The translations under genes and the position numbers were made by a program. DNA of 64,000 nt, from assembly GCA_902781745.1 (NCBI GenBank), contig CACZKM010000001.1, positions 62,001 through 126,000 on the forward strand, given 5' to 3'. Shown piece after piece: positions 9,626 through 19,012 of this stretch. Numbering within the stretch: position 1 is the first letter of the stretch; each line of letters opens with the position of its first letter. The notes under the pieces are model-generated. The model ran no database searches and had not been told where the DNA came from. It saw only the letters and a program-made list of their open reading frames with translations. This stretch comes from Oscillospiraceae bacterium (GTDB taxonomy: Bacteria > Bacillota > Clostridia > Oscillospirales > Oscillospiraceae).

Positions 9626-10069
9626 ATGGAACAGATCGCAGTGGTAAAGAAATTGCTGGGCAACGGCATGGCCCAGGTATCCGTGGAGCGGGGGACCGCC
9701 TGCGGCGCCGCCCACAGCTGCGCCGACTGCGCCGGCTGCGAGCATGTCATCGTACAGACGGAAAAGGTGGTCACCGCCTTCAACGACATCAGCGCCCGGA
9801 CCGGCGACGTGGTCCGTCTCCGCAGTGAGAACGCGCCATTCATGAAATCCGCCGCCATCGTCTATCTGCTGCCTCTGGTGCTGGCCCTGGTGGTCTACGG
9901 CATCGCGGCGGCCACCCTGTCTCTCAGTGAGGGCCCCATGATGCTCTTTGCCCTGCTGGGCTTTGTCATCGGTATCCTGATCGCCGTGGCCTGGGACCGG
10001 CACATGAAGAAGAGCGGCGGCCTGCGCTTCCACATCGTGGAGGTCAAAAAGGCGTGTTCGGGTATGTAA
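9626..10069 (+). CDS. RseC/MucC-family membrane protein
   Basis: 147 residues. SoxR-reducing-system/RseC family: an N-terminal domain with a cysteine cluster (CGAAHSCADCAGC, residues 23-35) and two membrane helices (about 76-98 and 105-125), ending in a basic tail. RseC proteins act in redox or sigma-E control in proteobacteria and are often linked to Rnf complexes; in Clostridia the role is not established. AGGAGG precedes the ATG. It overlaps the next gene by 16 bases. Confidence 0.85.
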   Translation: MEQIAVVKKLLGNGMAQVSVERGTACGAAHSCADCAGCEHVIVQTEKVVTAFNDISARTGDVVRLRSENAPFMKSAAIVYLLPLVLALVVYGIAAATLSLSEGPMMLFALLGFVIGILIAVAWDRHMKKSGGLRFHIVEVKKACSGM

Positions 10070-10932
10070 GAGCTATCCCAGACGTCCTGCCGGAAGAGGA
10101 GGCCCGACGGTATGAGGCCGTATACTGCGGCCTGTGCATGACCTTGGGCGTCCGGTATGGCTGGACGGCTCGATTTATCCTGAATTACGATTTTGTGTTT
10201 CTGGCCCTGCTGCTGGCCCCCGGCGAGACCGAGGCCTGTGCCTGCCGGACCTGCCCGGCCCGCCCATGGAAAAAGCGTGCCTGCTGGACCGGCGGTCCCG
10301 CCCTGGACGCCGCGGCGGATGAGAGCGTGATCCTGACCTGGTGGAAGCTGAAGGATTCCCTCCGGGACGGGCGCTGGTGGGAAAAGCTGGCCGCCCGGAC
10401 CGCCATGGTCTTTCTGAAAGGACATTATCGTGCCGCTGCGGAGCTCCGCCCGGCCTTTGACCGGACAGTGGCGGACTGCCTGGATGAGCTTCATGCCATG
10501 GAGGAGGAGAACCTCCCCTCCCTGGACCGCCCGGCGGACACCTTTGCCCGGATCCTTCAGGCGGCCGCCATCGAGACCCAACCGGCGGCCCGGTCCAGCG
10601 CCACAGCGCAGATCCTCTACCATGTGGGCCGGTGGATCTACCTGGCCGACGCCTGGGATGATCGGACAGAGGACGCCGCCACCGGCAGCTATAACCCCGT
10701 TCTGGCCCTGTTTGGGCCGGAGCCGGAGGCGGGACAGGAACGATTGCGGGAGACCATGCGGACCTCTCTGGGCCTGGCCCGAACGGCCCTGGCTCTGGTG
10801 GACTGGGACGTATGGGAACCTCTGCTGGACCACATTTTGGGCGCCGGCCTTCCCGCGGTGGAAGAGGCGGTGTTTACAGGCCAATGGAAGCAGCGAAAGA
10901 AAACGCGCCGAGCCCTCGGCGGACAGACATAG
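10054..10932 (+). CDS. DUF5685 family protein, function unknown
   Basis: 292 residues beginning at a GTG inside the end of the rseC gene, which places the hallmark MFGYVRA at the N-terminus as in other DUF5685 proteins. Conserved-looking cysteines occur in YCGLC (residues 27-31) and in a second cluster CACRTCPARPWKKRAC (62-77), which suggests bound metal or an Fe-S centre. The remainder is helix-rich. No catalytic function is known to me. It is followed 45 bases later by a J-domain protein gene, so the two probably work together. Confidence 0.85.
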   Translation: MFGYVRAIPDVLPEEEARRYEAVYCGLCMTLGVRYGWTARFILNYDFVFLALLLAPGETEACACRTCPARPWKKRACWTGGPALDAAADESVILTWWKLKDSLRDGRWWEKLAARTAMVFLKGHYRAAAELRPAFDRTVADCLDELHAMEEENLPSLDRPADTFARILQAAAIETQPAARSSATAQILYHVGRWIYLADAWDDRTEDAATGSYNPVLALFGPEPEAGQERLRETMRTSLGLARTALALVDWDVWEPLLDHILGAGLPAVEEAVFTGQWKQRKKTRRALGGQT

Positions 10933-10977
10933 AGCGGACCGGGTGAAACGGTCCGGGATGAAGGAGTTGGAAGCAAC

Positions 10978-11556
10978 ATGAGCGACCCCTATCAGGTGCT
11001 GGGCGTCAGTCCCTCTGCCAGTGATGAAGAGATCAAGCGGGCCTATCGGGAGCTGGTGAAAAAATATCACCCAGACAACTACAACGACAACCCTCTGGCC
11101 GATCTGGCCGAGGCCAAAATGAAGGAGATCAACGAGGCCTACGACATGGTGGTGAAGATGCGCACCCAGGGGGGCTATCAGACCTCCGGCGGCGGCCAGT
11201 CCGGCGGGCAGACCAGCTACGGCGGACAGTCTACGGTCTTTGGCCAGGTGCGGCAGCTTATCAACCAGGGAAATCTCTCCGAGGCGGAGAGCCTGCTGCA
11301 GATGTCCACCAACCGCAGCGCCGAGTGGTACTACCTCACAGGGACCATTGCCTACCGAAAGGGCTGGCTGGACGAGGCCAGGCAGAACTTCTGGACCGCC
11401 TGCAACATGGACCCCACCAATTTTGAGTACCGCCAGGCCCTCAACGCCATGGGCATGACGGCCACCCGTGGGACCTACGGCGGAGGCGGCGACGACCTGG
11501 CCACCCTGTGCACCACCCTTTGCTGCCTGAACTGCCTGTGCAATTCCTGTCGGTAA
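10978..11556 (+). CDS. J-domain (DnaJ-like) protein with Cys-rich tail
   Basis: 192 residues. An N-terminal J domain (residues 3-60: [20 protein letters not shown] and the HPD tripeptide in KKYHPDN) would stimulate an Hsp70 ATPase. A Gly/Gln/Ser-rich linker (62-82) leads to a helical TPR-like segment ([19 protein letters not shown]) and an extreme C-terminus with clustered cysteines ([16 protein letters not shown]). It lacks the zinc-finger and substrate domains of true DnaJ, so it is a specialised J protein, probably dedicated to the DUF5685 partner or to metal-centre handling. Confidence 0.87.
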   Translation: MSDPYQVLGVSPSASDEEIKRAYRELVKKYHPDNYNDNPLADLAEAKMKEINEAYDMVVKMRTQGGYQTSGGGQSGGQTSYGGQSTVFGQVRQLINQGNLSEAESLLQMSTNRSAEWYYLTGTIAYRKGWLDEARQNFWTACNMDPTNFEYRQALNAMGMTATRGTYGGGGDDLATLCTTLCCLNCLCNSCR

Positions 11557-11587
11557 AGGCCCATATCCCAATAAAGGAGTGTTTTGA

Positions 11588-12466
11588 TTGATCCGCAGTA
11601 TGACCGGGTACGGCCGGGGGGAACAGGTCCTCCATGACCGTACCATCACCATAGAAGTCCGGGCGGTGAACAACCGGTACCTGGACTGCTCTGTCAAGAT
11701 CCCCCGGGTCTACGTTTTTGCCGAGGATACCATCAAGTCTCTGGTCCAGAAAAAGGTAGGGCGGGGCAAGCTGGACGTCTTCGTCTCCATCGACAGCTCC
11801 GCCGCCGACAAGGTGGACGTGAAGCTGAATAAGCCTGTGGCCGACGGGTATTACAGCGCCCTGACGCAGATGCGGGCCGCCTACGGGCTCCGGGACGATA
11901 TCTCGGTTTCCCTGCTCTCCCGGTTCCCGGACGTGTTCCTGGTGGAAAAGGACCAGGGAGACGCTGAGGTCATCGCGGGAGATATCGCTCAGGTTCTGGA
12001 CGGGGTCTTGGACGACTTCAACGCCATGCGGGAGCGGGAGGGGCAGGCCCTGGCCCGGGATATCCGGGAAAAGGCCGCCGCCATCACCGCGCTGCTTACC
12101 GAGGTGGAGAAGCGCTCTCCGGCCACCGTGGTGGAATACCGGGAAAAGCTCCGCCAGCGGATGGAGGAGGTCCTTGCCGCCACCCAGATCGACGAGAGCC
12201 GCATCCTCACCGAGGCGGCCATCTTTGCCGACAAGGTAGCGGTGGACGAGGAGACCGTCCGCCTGCGCAGCCACCTGTCTCAGTTGGAAGAAATGCTGAC
12301 CAAGGGCGGGGCCATCGGCCGGAAGTTGGACTTCCTCATCCAGGAGTTCAACCGGGAGGCCAACACCATCGGCTCCAAGTGCAGCGACGTGGAGATGTCC
12401 CGCCTGGTGGTGGAGATCAAGGGCGAGATCGAGAAGATCCGCGAGCAAGTACAGAATATTGAATGA
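11588..12466 (+). CDS. yicC: YicC family endoribonuclease-like protein
   Basis: 292 residues. N-terminal YicC domain (IRSMTGYGRGE ... EVRAVNNRYLDCSVKIP) and C-terminal DUF1732 domain (GGAIGRKLDFLIQEFNREANTIGSKC). E. coli YicC promotes degradation of the sRNA RyhB and cleaves RNA. The start is a TTG at 11588, with AAAGGAG 8 bases before it; this gives the family-typical N-terminus MIRSMTGYG. It is first in the block yicC-remA-gmk-rpoZ, the same order as yloC-remA-gmk-rpoZ in Bacillus subtilis. Confidence 0.93.
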   Translation: MIRSMTGYGRGEQVLHDRTITIEVRAVNNRYLDCSVKIPRVYVFAEDTIKSLVQKKVGRGKLDVFVSIDSSAADKVDVKLNKPVADGYYSALTQMRAAYGLRDDISVSLLSRFPDVFLVEKDQGDAEVIAGDIAQVLDGVLDDFNAMREREGQALARDIREKAAAITALLTEVEKRSPATVVEYREKLRQRMEEVLAATQIDESRILTEAAIFADKVAVDEETVRLRSHLSQLEEMLTKGGAIGRKLDFLIQEFNREANTIGSKCSDVEMSRLVVEIKGEIEKIREQVQNIE

Positions 12467-12487
12467 TAGAATGGAGGAGAGGACCCC

Positions 12488-12751
12488 ATGAAGCTCATCA
12501 ACATCGGCTTTGGCAACATGGTCTCGGCCAGCCGGCTCATCGCCATCGTCAGCCCGGAGTCCGCCCCCATCAAGCGCATGGTCCAGGACGCCAGAGACCG
12601 GGGGAGTCTGGTAGACGCCACCTACGGGAGAAGGACCCGGGCCGTGCTCATTACAGACAGCGACCACATCATCCTGTCCGCCCTCCAGCCGGAGACTGTC
12701 GCCGGCCGGTTCAACGGGCGGGAGGAGCCGGCCGCGGAGGAGGAAGTATGA
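12488..12751 (+). CDS. remA: RemA/DUF370 family DNA-binding regulator
   Basis: 87 residues. [20 protein letters not shown] and AREAR-like [20 protein letters not shown] match the RemA (extracellular matrix regulatory protein A) family, which in B. subtilis forms ring oligomers, binds repeated DNA sites and activates matrix and osmoprotection genes. Located 21 bases after yicC with GGAGAGGACCCC before the ATG. The stop codon overlaps the gmk start (ATGA). Confidence 0.95.
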   Translation: MKLINIGFGNMVSASRLIAIVSPESAPIKRMVQDARDRGSLVDATYGRRTRAVLITDSDHIILSALQPETVAGRFNGREEPAAEEEV

Positions 12752-13356
12752 AGAGAGGAACGCTGCTGGTGGTCTCGGGCTCCTCGGGCGTTGGCAAAAG
12801 CACGGTCATCGCCCAGGTTTTAAAGGAGCGCCCCGAGCTGTATTTTTCTGTCTCCTTTACCACCCGCGCCCCCAGAGAGGGGGAGGTCCACGGCGTCAAC
12901 TATTATTTCGTCACCCGGGAGGACTTTGAGGAACGAATCGCCCGGGGCGAGTTCCTGGAGTATGCCGAATATGTGGGCAACTACTACGGGACCTCCATGG
13001 AGGTCATCCGGGAGAAGCTGGATAAGGGAGTGGACGTGCTCCTGGATATCGAGGTCCAGGGGGCGGCCAAGGTCCGGGAGAAGCTGCCCGAGGCCGTGAC
13101 CCTGTTTCTGATCCCGCCCTCCTTTGAGGAATTGTCCCGGCGGCTCCACGCCCGGGGAACGGACTCTGAGGAGAAGATCGCCCAGCGGCTGGAGACGGCC
13201 CGGAGAGAGGCGAAGGAGATCGTACACTATGACTACGTCGTCGTCAACGACACGGTAGACAACGCGGCCCGGGAGGTCCTGGCGATCCTCACTGCCGCAG
13301 GCTGCCGGATGGAACGGCGCATCCATTTGATCGACAAGGAGAGTGATTCGTTATGA
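12748..13356 (+). CDS. gmk: Guanylate kinase
   Basis: 202 residues. It phosphorylates GMP to GDP with ATP and is essential for guanine nucleotide supply. P-loop [10 protein letters not shown] at residues 10-19; GMP-binding segment [40 protein letters not shown]. Its ATG overlaps the remA stop, and its TGA overlaps the rpoZ ATG, so all three are translationally coupled. Confidence 0.97.
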   Translation: MKRGTLLVVSGSSGVGKSTVIAQVLKERPELYFSVSFTTRAPREGEVHGVNYYFVTREDFEERIARGEFLEYAEYVGNYYGTSMEVIREKLDKGVDVLLDIEVQGAAKVREKLPEAVTLFLIPPSFEELSRRLHARGTDSEEKIAQRLETARREAKEIVHYDYVVVNDTVDNAAREVLAILTAAGCRMERRIHLIDKESDSL

Positions 13357-13655
13357 TGCTGTATCCCGCCATGAACGAACTGCTGGAGCAGGTGCCCAGC
13401 CGTTACAAGCTGGTGAACGTGGTGGCCGCCCGGGCCCGCCAGATCGCCAACGAGGCTGAGGAAGCCGGGGAGATGCTGGACGACAAGCCCGTGAGCATCG
13501 CCATCCGGGAGATCGCCGAGGGCAAGGTCCCTGACCTGACCCCGCCCGCCGCGGAGCCCACTGAGGTGGAGGCCGCCTTCCTGGCTGCCCAGGAGGAGGC
13601 CGCCGGTGAGCCTGCGGAGGAGACTGCCGGACCGGAGGACGCCGACGTTCTGTGA
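13353..13655 (+). CDS. rpoZ: RNA polymerase omega subunit
   Basis: 100 residues. The N-terminal half carries the omega signature SRYKLVNVVAARARQIANEA followed by KPVSIAIREIAEGKV, which contacts the beta-prime C-terminus. The C-terminal 40 residues are an acidic, Ala/Glu-rich extension (EPTEVEAAFLAAQEEAAGEP), longer than in B. subtilis (67 residues) and probably disordered. ATGA overlap with gmk. In B. subtilis coaBC follows; here priA follows after 19 bases. Confidence 0.93.
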   Translation: MMLYPAMNELLEQVPSRYKLVNVVAARARQIANEAEEAGEMLDDKPVSIAIREIAEGKVPDLTPPAAEPTEVEAAFLAAQEEAAGEPAEETAGPEDADVL

Positions 13656-13674
13656 GCCGGGAGAGGACCGTCTC

Positions 13675-16143
13675 ATGAAGCTTGCCAAGATCGCCCTGTC
13701 CGCTGCCACCTTTGCCATTGACCTGCCCTATACCTACCGGATCCCGCCGGAATTGACGGAGCGGGTCCTGCCCGGTATGCGGGTGGTGGTTCCCTTTGGG
13801 ACAGCCAACCGCCTGTGCGAGGGCCTGGTGCTGTCGGTGGAGGACGGGGAGCCGCCCAAAGGCCGCCTGAAATCCATCGGCGCGCTGCTGGACGACGCGC
13901 CGGTCCTGGACCGGGAGGCCATTCGGCTGGCGCTGTGGATGCGGGAGCAGTTTTTTTGCACCGTTTGGTCCGCCGCGCTGACCATGCTCCCTACCGGGCT
14001 CTGGTATGTTCTCCGTGAGAGCTGGGCGGTGACCCCCGGTGTGGACCGGGAGGAAGCGGACCGGCTTGCGGCGGAGATCCCCAGGGGGCGGCAGGTCCTG
14101 GATCTGCTTTACGCCGCGGGCGGGGAGGCTTCCCTGGACCGGATCAAGGCGCTGGAGGGGGTCAGGGACCCCAAGGCCGTGCTGAAGAAGCTGAAGCAGG
14201 CCGGTCTGGTGACCCGCACCGCCCAGGCCAAGCGGAAGGTAGGGGACAAGACGGAAAAGATCGCCGTCCTGGCCATGCCGCCGGAGGAGGCCCTGGAGCT
14301 GACCCGCCGCAAACGGACCCGGTCCCCCCTGCACTATGATGTGGCCGAGCTTCTGGCCGGTTTGGGCAGCGTCAGTGTAAAGGAGCTGTGCTACTTTACC
14401 GGCGCGTCCATGTCCACCATCAAGACCCTGCAGAAGAACGGAGTCCTTACCCTGGAGAGCCGGGAGGTCTTCCGCCATGAGCTGCCCCCAATGGGGGAGC
14501 CGGAGCCCCTGTCTCAGCTCAATGACCAGCAGCAGCTTGCCTATGAGGGCTTGTCCGCTCTGATGACCGCCGGAGAGCCCCAGGCGGCCCTTCTCTACGG
14601 CGTTACCGGCTCCGGAAAGACCCAGGTCTACCTCCATCTCATCCGGGACGCCCTGGATCGGGGGAAAGGAGCCATCGTCCTGGTCCCGGAGATCGCCCTG
14701 ACGCCCAATCTGCTCCGCATTTTTCTCTCCCACTTCGGAAAGCAGGTGGCGGTGCTCCACAGCTGTCTGCCCACGGGGGAGCGCTACGATGAGTGGAAGC
14801 GGGTAAAGGAGGGCCTGGCGTCCGTGGTCATCGGGACCCGTTCCGCCGTCTTTGCGCCGGTGCGCGACCTGGGCCTTATCATTTTGGATGAGGAGCAGGA
14901 GGGGAGCTACCAGTCCGAAAGCATGGTCCGCTACCATGCCCGGGAGGTGGCCAAGTACCGCTGCGCCCAGAGCAAGGCCCTGCTGGTCCTGGGCTCCGCC
15001 ACCCCCGCGGTGGAGAGCCGCTACGCCGCTGAGACCGGGCGGTATCACCTCTTTACGGTGAGTAAACGTTTCAATGAAAAACACCTGCCCAACGTGACCC
15101 TGGCCGATATGAAGCAGGAGCTTCGGCAGGGAAACGAGACGGGCTTATCCGAACTGCTGCGGGAGGAGCTGGAGGAAAACCTCCGCCGGGGGGAGCAGAG
15201 CATCCTGTTCCTCAACCGCCGGGGCAACAGCCGCATGGCGGTGTGCGGGGACTGCGGGGAATCCCCCTCCTGCCCCCGGTGCTCCGTCCACCTGACCTAC
15301 CATAGCGCCAACGGCCGGCTGATGTGCCACTACTGCGGGTACTCTCAGCCCTTGCCGGTTCTCTGTCCCGCCTGTGCCGGACGATTCCGTTTCGTCGGCG
15401 TGGGGACCCAGAAGCTCCAGGAGGAGCTGGAGGCCCTCTGGCCGGGGACGGAGGTCATGCGGATGGACGCCGACACCGTCAGCGCTACCCGTTCCCATGA
15501 GGTCCTGCTGGACCGCTTCCGCAAGAAAAAGATCCCCATCCTCCTGGGCACCCAAATGGTGGCCAAGGGGCTGGATTTTGAAAATGTCACCCTGGTGGGG
15601 GTCATAGACGCAGACCTGTCCCTCTATGTGGACAATTATCGGGCCGCCGAGCGGACCTTCTCCCTGCTGACCCAGGTAGTGGGCCGGGCGGGGCGGGGGG
15701 ACAAGCCGGGCCGGGCGGTGATCCAGACCTGGAGCCCGGAAAACGACGTCATCGAGATGGCCGCCCGCCAGGACTACGACGCCTTTTACGAGGGGGAGCG
15801 GGAGATGCGCCGTGCGCTCTGGTTCCCGCCCTTCTGCGACCTCTTCCGCCTGACCGTGTCGGGATTGGAGGAGACCCAGGTCCTCCGGGCCTGCGCCATG
15901 CTCCGCCGGAGCCTGGAGCCCTGGGCGGACCAGCGGAGGAAACGGGGAGAGGCCACAGAGGTATTGGGGCCCGCCCCCGCCGGGGTGGTGAAGGTCAACG
16001 ACCGCTACCGTTACCGCCTCCTGCTCAAAGGAAAAAACGACCGGGAGACCCGGAGCGTTTTGGCGCAGCTCATCCGGACCGCCCAGCAGGACAAGGTCAA
16101 CCGCGGCCTGTCTCTGCTGATGGACGTTAACCCCATGGATTAA
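13675..16143 (+). CDS. priA: Primosomal protein N' (replication restart helicase PriA)
   Basis: 822 residues. It recognises stalled forks and reloads the replicative helicase. N-terminal 3'-BD (ALSAATFAIDLPYTYRIP), winged-helix part, then helicase motifs: Walker A GVTGSGKTQ (309-317), Walker B LDEEQEGSYQ (404-413, the usual DEEH reads DEEQ), FLNRRGNS, eight cysteines of the zinc-binding domain in the segment 524-571 (CGDCGE, CPRCS, CHYCG, CPAC), and QVVGRAGRG of motif VI. The ATG at 13675 follows GGGAGAGGACC; an upstream in-frame ATG inside rpoZ is not used. Confidence 0.96.
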   Translation: MKLAKIALSAATFAIDLPYTYRIPPELTERVLPGMRVVVPFGTANRLCEGLVLSVEDGEPPKGRLKSIGALLDDAPVLDREAIRLALWMREQFFCTVWSAALTMLPTGLWYVLRESWAVTPGVDREEADRLAAEIPRGRQVLDLLYAAGGEASLDRIKALEGVRDPKAVLKKLKQAGLVTRTAQAKRKVGDKTEKIAVLAMPPEEALELTRRKRTRSPLHYDVAELLAGLGSVSVKELCYFTGASMSTIKTLQKNGVLTLESREVFRHELPPMGEPEPLSQLNDQQQLAYEGLSALMTAGEPQAALLYGVTGSGKTQVYLHLIRDALDRGKGAIVLVPEIALTPNLLRIFLSHFGKQVAVLHSCLPTGERYDEWKRVKEGLASVVIGTRSAVFAPVRDLGLIILDEEQEGSYQSESMVRYHAREVAKYRCAQSKALLVLGSATPAVESRYAAETGRYHLFTVSKRFNEKHLPNVTLADMKQELRQGNETGLSELLREELEENLRRGEQSILFLNRRGNSRMAVCGDCGESPSCPRCSVHLTYHSANGRLMCHYCGYSQPLPVLCPACAGRFRFVGVGTQKLQEELEALWPGTEVMRMDADTVSATRSHEVLLDRFRKKKIPILLGTQMVAKGLDFENVTLVGVIDADLSLYVDNYRAAERTFSLLTQVVGRAGRGDKPGRAVIQTWSPENDVIEMAARQDYDAFYEGEREMRRALWFPPFCDLFRLTVSGLEETQVLRACAMLRRSLEPWADQRRKRGEATEVLGPAPAGVVKVNDRYRYRLLLKGKNDRETRSVLAQLIRTAQQDKVNRGLSLLMDVNPMD

Positions 16144-16207
16144 AGTATGATCCGATCGCTTTCGATCCCTACCAGAAAGAAACTACCGAGGAAGGAAGGA
16201 CCCTACC

Positions 16208-16711
16208 ATGATCAAGACGATTTTACAGAAGGACGATCCCGCCCTGCACAAGGTCTGCCACCCCATCACCAAGTTCGACGCCAAGCTGGCCGGGCTTCTG
16301 GGCGACATGACCGATACCCTGAAGCAGTCCGGCGGGCTGGGCCTGGCGGCCCCCCAGATCGGGATCCTCCGCCGGGTGTGCGTCATCCTGGACGAAGACG
16401 AGACCACCTATCTGGAGCTTATCAATCCTGAAATCCTCAGTCAGGAGGGGGAGCAGGAGGGCTTTGAGGGCTGCCTGAGCCTGGCGGGGATGTACGGCAT
16501 CGTAAAGCGCCCCATGAAGGTGAAGATCAAGGCCCAGGACCGCACCGGCGCCGTCGTGGAGTACGAGCGGGAGGGCATCACCGCCCGGTGCTTCTGCCAC
16601 GAGATCGAGCATCTGGACGGCCACATGTACTACGAGCACGCCGACCGGCTCTTCACCGAGGACGAAGTGGATAAGATCCTGTCTCAGTCTGCAGAGAGCG
16701 AAGAGGGCTGA
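16208..16711 (+). CDS. def: Peptide deformylase
   Basis: 167 residues. It removes the formyl group from nascent N-terminal Met. The three metal-site motifs are present: GGLGLAAPQIG, EGCLSLAG (Cys ligand; the usual EGCLS[VI]P has AG) and HEIEHLDG (HExxH). Located 64 bases after priA with GGAAGGACCCTACC before the ATG; fmt follows 3 bases after the stop, so the formylation and deformylation enzymes are adjacent as in most bacteria. Confidence 0.96.
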   Translation: MIKTILQKDDPALHKVCHPITKFDAKLAGLLGDMTDTLKQSGGLGLAAPQIGILRRVCVILDEDETTYLELINPEILSQEGEQEGFEGCLSLAGMYGIVKRPMKVKIKAQDRTGAVVEYEREGITARCFCHEIEHLDGHMYYEHADRLFTEDEVDKILSQSAESEEG

Positions 16712-16714
16712 GCC

Positions 16715-17635
16715 TTGAAGATCCTGTTTATGGGGACGCCGGACTTCGCGGTGCCCTCCCTGGAGGCCCTGATCGCCGCCGGCCACACCATCGTCGGCGT
16801 CTTCACCCAGCCGGACAAGCCCAAGAATCGGGGGATGAAGCTCCAGCCCCCACCGGTCAAGGTGTGCGCTCTGGCCCATGACGTCCCGGTCTATCAGCCG
16901 GAAAAGATGAAGGACGGGACCGCCCTGGCCATCGTCCGGGAGCTGGCCCCCGAGCTCATCGTGGTGGCAGCCTACGGACGGATCCTGCCCCAGGACATTC
17001 TGGACGCGCCGAAATACGGCTGCGTCAACGTCCACTCCTCCCTTCTGCCCAAGTACCGGGGCTCCGCCCCCATCCACTGGGCGATCCTCAATGGGGAGAA
17101 GGAGAGCGGCGTTACCATCATGAAGATGGTCTTAGCCCTGGACGCCGGGGATATCCTGGCCCAGACCGCCACCCCCATTGACCCCGACGAGACGGTAGAG
17201 TCTCTCCACGATCGTCTGGCCCAACTGGGCGCCGATCTGCTGGCGGAGACCATTCCGGCCATTCAGGCGGGGACCCTGACGCCCATCCCCCAGGCGGAGG
17301 AACAGGTGACCTACGCGCCCATGCTCAGCCGGGCCCTGTCTCCCATGGACTTTACGCGCCCTGCCCGGGCCCTCCACGACCAGGTCCGGGGCCTGATCCC
17401 CTGGCCTGCGGCGGTGACTGCGCTCAACGGCGTCCGCTGCAAGATCCTTTCCACCGCCGTGGCGGACGAGACCACCGGGAAGGCTCCCGGCACGGTGATC
17501 GCTGCGGACAAAAAGGGCCTGAAGCTGGCCTGCGGCGGCGGAACGGTGCTGGAGATCCTGGAGCTCCAGGCCGACGGCGGCAAGCGGATGAAGGCCGCCG
17601 ACTACCTGCGGGGACATCCCGTCCCGGTGGGATAA
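16715..17635 (+). CDS. fmt: Methionyl-tRNA formyltransferase
   Basis: 306 residues. It formylates initiator Met-tRNA using 10-formyl-THF. Motifs: MKILFMGTPDFAVPSLEAL; the catalytic region NVHSSLLPKYRGSAPIHWA (Asn and His present) and the conserved DAGDI; a C-terminal OB-type domain (RGLIPWPAA). The start codon is TTG at 16715, just after the def stop; it gives the canonical N-terminus, and no ATG alternative does. Confidence 0.96.
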   Translation: MKILFMGTPDFAVPSLEALIAAGHTIVGVFTQPDKPKNRGMKLQPPPVKVCALAHDVPVYQPEKMKDGTALAIVRELAPELIVVAAYGRILPQDILDAPKYGCVNVHSSLLPKYRGSAPIHWAILNGEKESGVTIMKMVLALDAGDILAQTATPIDPDETVESLHDRLAQLGADLLAETIPAIQAGTLTPIPQAEEQVTYAPMLSRALSPMDFTRPARALHDQVRGLIPWPAAVTALNGVRCKILSTAVADETTGKAPGTVIAADKKGLKLACGGGTVLEILELQADGGKRMKAADYLRGHPVPVG

Positions 17636-17671
17636 ACGAATCCATCCTGTGACGAGAAAGGAGGCGACGGT

Positions 17672-19012
17672 ATGGCGTCGGCACGCGAGGCTGCCCTGTT
17701 GACCCTCACCGCCATGGACCGGCAGAAGGCTTGGTCCAATGGACATCTGCAAAAGGCCATCCGGGACGCGGGGCTGGACCGCCGGGACGCGGCCCTGGCC
17801 ACCCGGCTGTGCTTCGGCGTCCTCCAGAACCGCCTGCTGCTGGACTTCTACCTTCAGCAGTGCGCCAGCATGAAGCTGGAGAAGATGGAGAGCAAGGTGC
17901 GCAACGGACTGCGTATCGGGCTGTATCAGATGCTCTTTCTCGATAAGATCCCGGCCAGCGCTGCCGTCAGTGAGGCGGTGGAGCTGACCAAAAAGCACTG
18001 CAAGAATCCCCGGGCCGCCGGGTTGGTCAACGGCATTCTCCGGGCCCTGGCCCGCCGCCTGAACGACCTGCCCGCCCTGGATCGGACGGATCGAACCTCT
18101 TATCTCTCCCTGCTCTACAGCCATCCTCGTTGGCTGGTGGAGTCCTTTGCTTCCCGTCTGCCTGAGGACGAGTTAGAGCCCCTGCTCCAATGGGACAACG
18201 GCGAGCCGCCGGTGACTGTCCAGGTGAATACCACCCGGACTACGTTGGAGGAGACGACGGCCAGTCTGGAGGCGGAGGGCGTCGCCGTGCAGCCCCATCC
18301 CTGGCTGCCCGGCTGCCTGATTCTGTCCGCCACCGGCGATCTGGCGGAGCGGACAGCCTACAAGGAGGGCTTGATTTACGCACAGGACCCCGCCGCCCGC
18401 CTGGCCGTCCTGGCCATGGACCCTAAGCCAGGGGACAAGGTCTTGGATGCCTGCGCCGCACCGGGAGGAAAGTCCTTTGCGGCGGCGCTGGCCATGGAGG
18501 ATGCGGGAGAGATTATCTCCTGCGATATTCACACCCATAAAAAGGCCCTCATCGAGGCGGGAGCCCGGCGGCTGGGCCTGGAAACCATCACCGCCCGGGT
18601 CATCGACGGCAAGACCTTTCGCCCCCAGTGGGAGGGATATTTCGACGCGGTCCTGGCCGACGTGCCCTGTTCCGGCCTGGGGGTCATCCGGAAAAAGCCG
18701 GAGATCCGCTACAAGGACCCCAAGGACCTGGCGGGCTTGCCCAAGGTCCAGTTGGATATCCTGAACAATGTCTGCCGGTATGTCCGCCCCGGCGGCACGC
18801 TGCTTTATGCCACCTGCACCCTGTTGGAGGCAGAGAACGAAAGGGTCGCCGACGCGTTTCTGTCCACTCACCCCGACTTCCAGACGGAAGGGTTTACCCT
18901 GCCCGGCCCTCTGGGCGCCGTGGAGAGCGGACGATGCACCCTCTGGCCCCAGCGTCTGGGGACGGACGGCTTCTTCCTGGCAAAATTCCGCAGGGGAGGC
19001 GAGGTCAAATGA
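17672..19012 (+). CDS. rsmB: 16S rRNA (cytosine(967)-C5)-methyltransferase
   Basis: 446 residues. N-terminal NusB-like RNA-binding domain (residues 1-135: SAREAALLTLTAMDRQKAWSN), then the Rossmann methyltransferase domain with motif I VLDACAAPGGKSFAAALAM, ADVPCSGLGVIRKKPEIR (motif IV catalytic PCSG) and LLYATCTLLEAEN (motif VI TC nucleophile). AAAGGAGGCGACGGT precedes the ATG. It ends overlapping the rlmN start (ATGA). Confidence 0.96.
   Translation: MASAREAALLTLTAMDRQKAWSNGHLQKAIRDAGLDRRDAALATRLCFGVLQNRLLLDFYLQQCASMKLEKMESKVRNGLRIGLYQMLFLDKIPASAAVSEAVELTKKHCKNPRAAGLVNGILRALARRLNDLPALDRTDRTSYLSLLYSHPRWLVESFASRLPEDELEPLLQWDNGEPPVTVQVNTTRTTLEETTASLEAEGVAVQPHPWLPGCLILSATGDLAERTAYKEGLIYAQDPAARLAVLAMDPKPGDKVLDACAAPGGKSFAAALAMEDAGEIISCDIHTHKKALIEAGARRLGLETITARVIDGKTFRPQWEGYFDAVLADVPCSGLGVIRKKPEIRYKDPKDLAGLPKVQLDILNNVCRYVRPGGTLLYATCTLLEAENERVADAFLSTHPDFQTEGFTLPGPLGAVESGRCTLWPQRLGTDGFFLAKFRRGGEVK

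Noticed and set aside
13606..13674. A longer PriA starting inside rpoZ
   Set aside because: The extra residues are out-of-frame rpoZ sequence without homology; the ATG at 13675 gives the normal PriA N-terminus and has a ribosome site.
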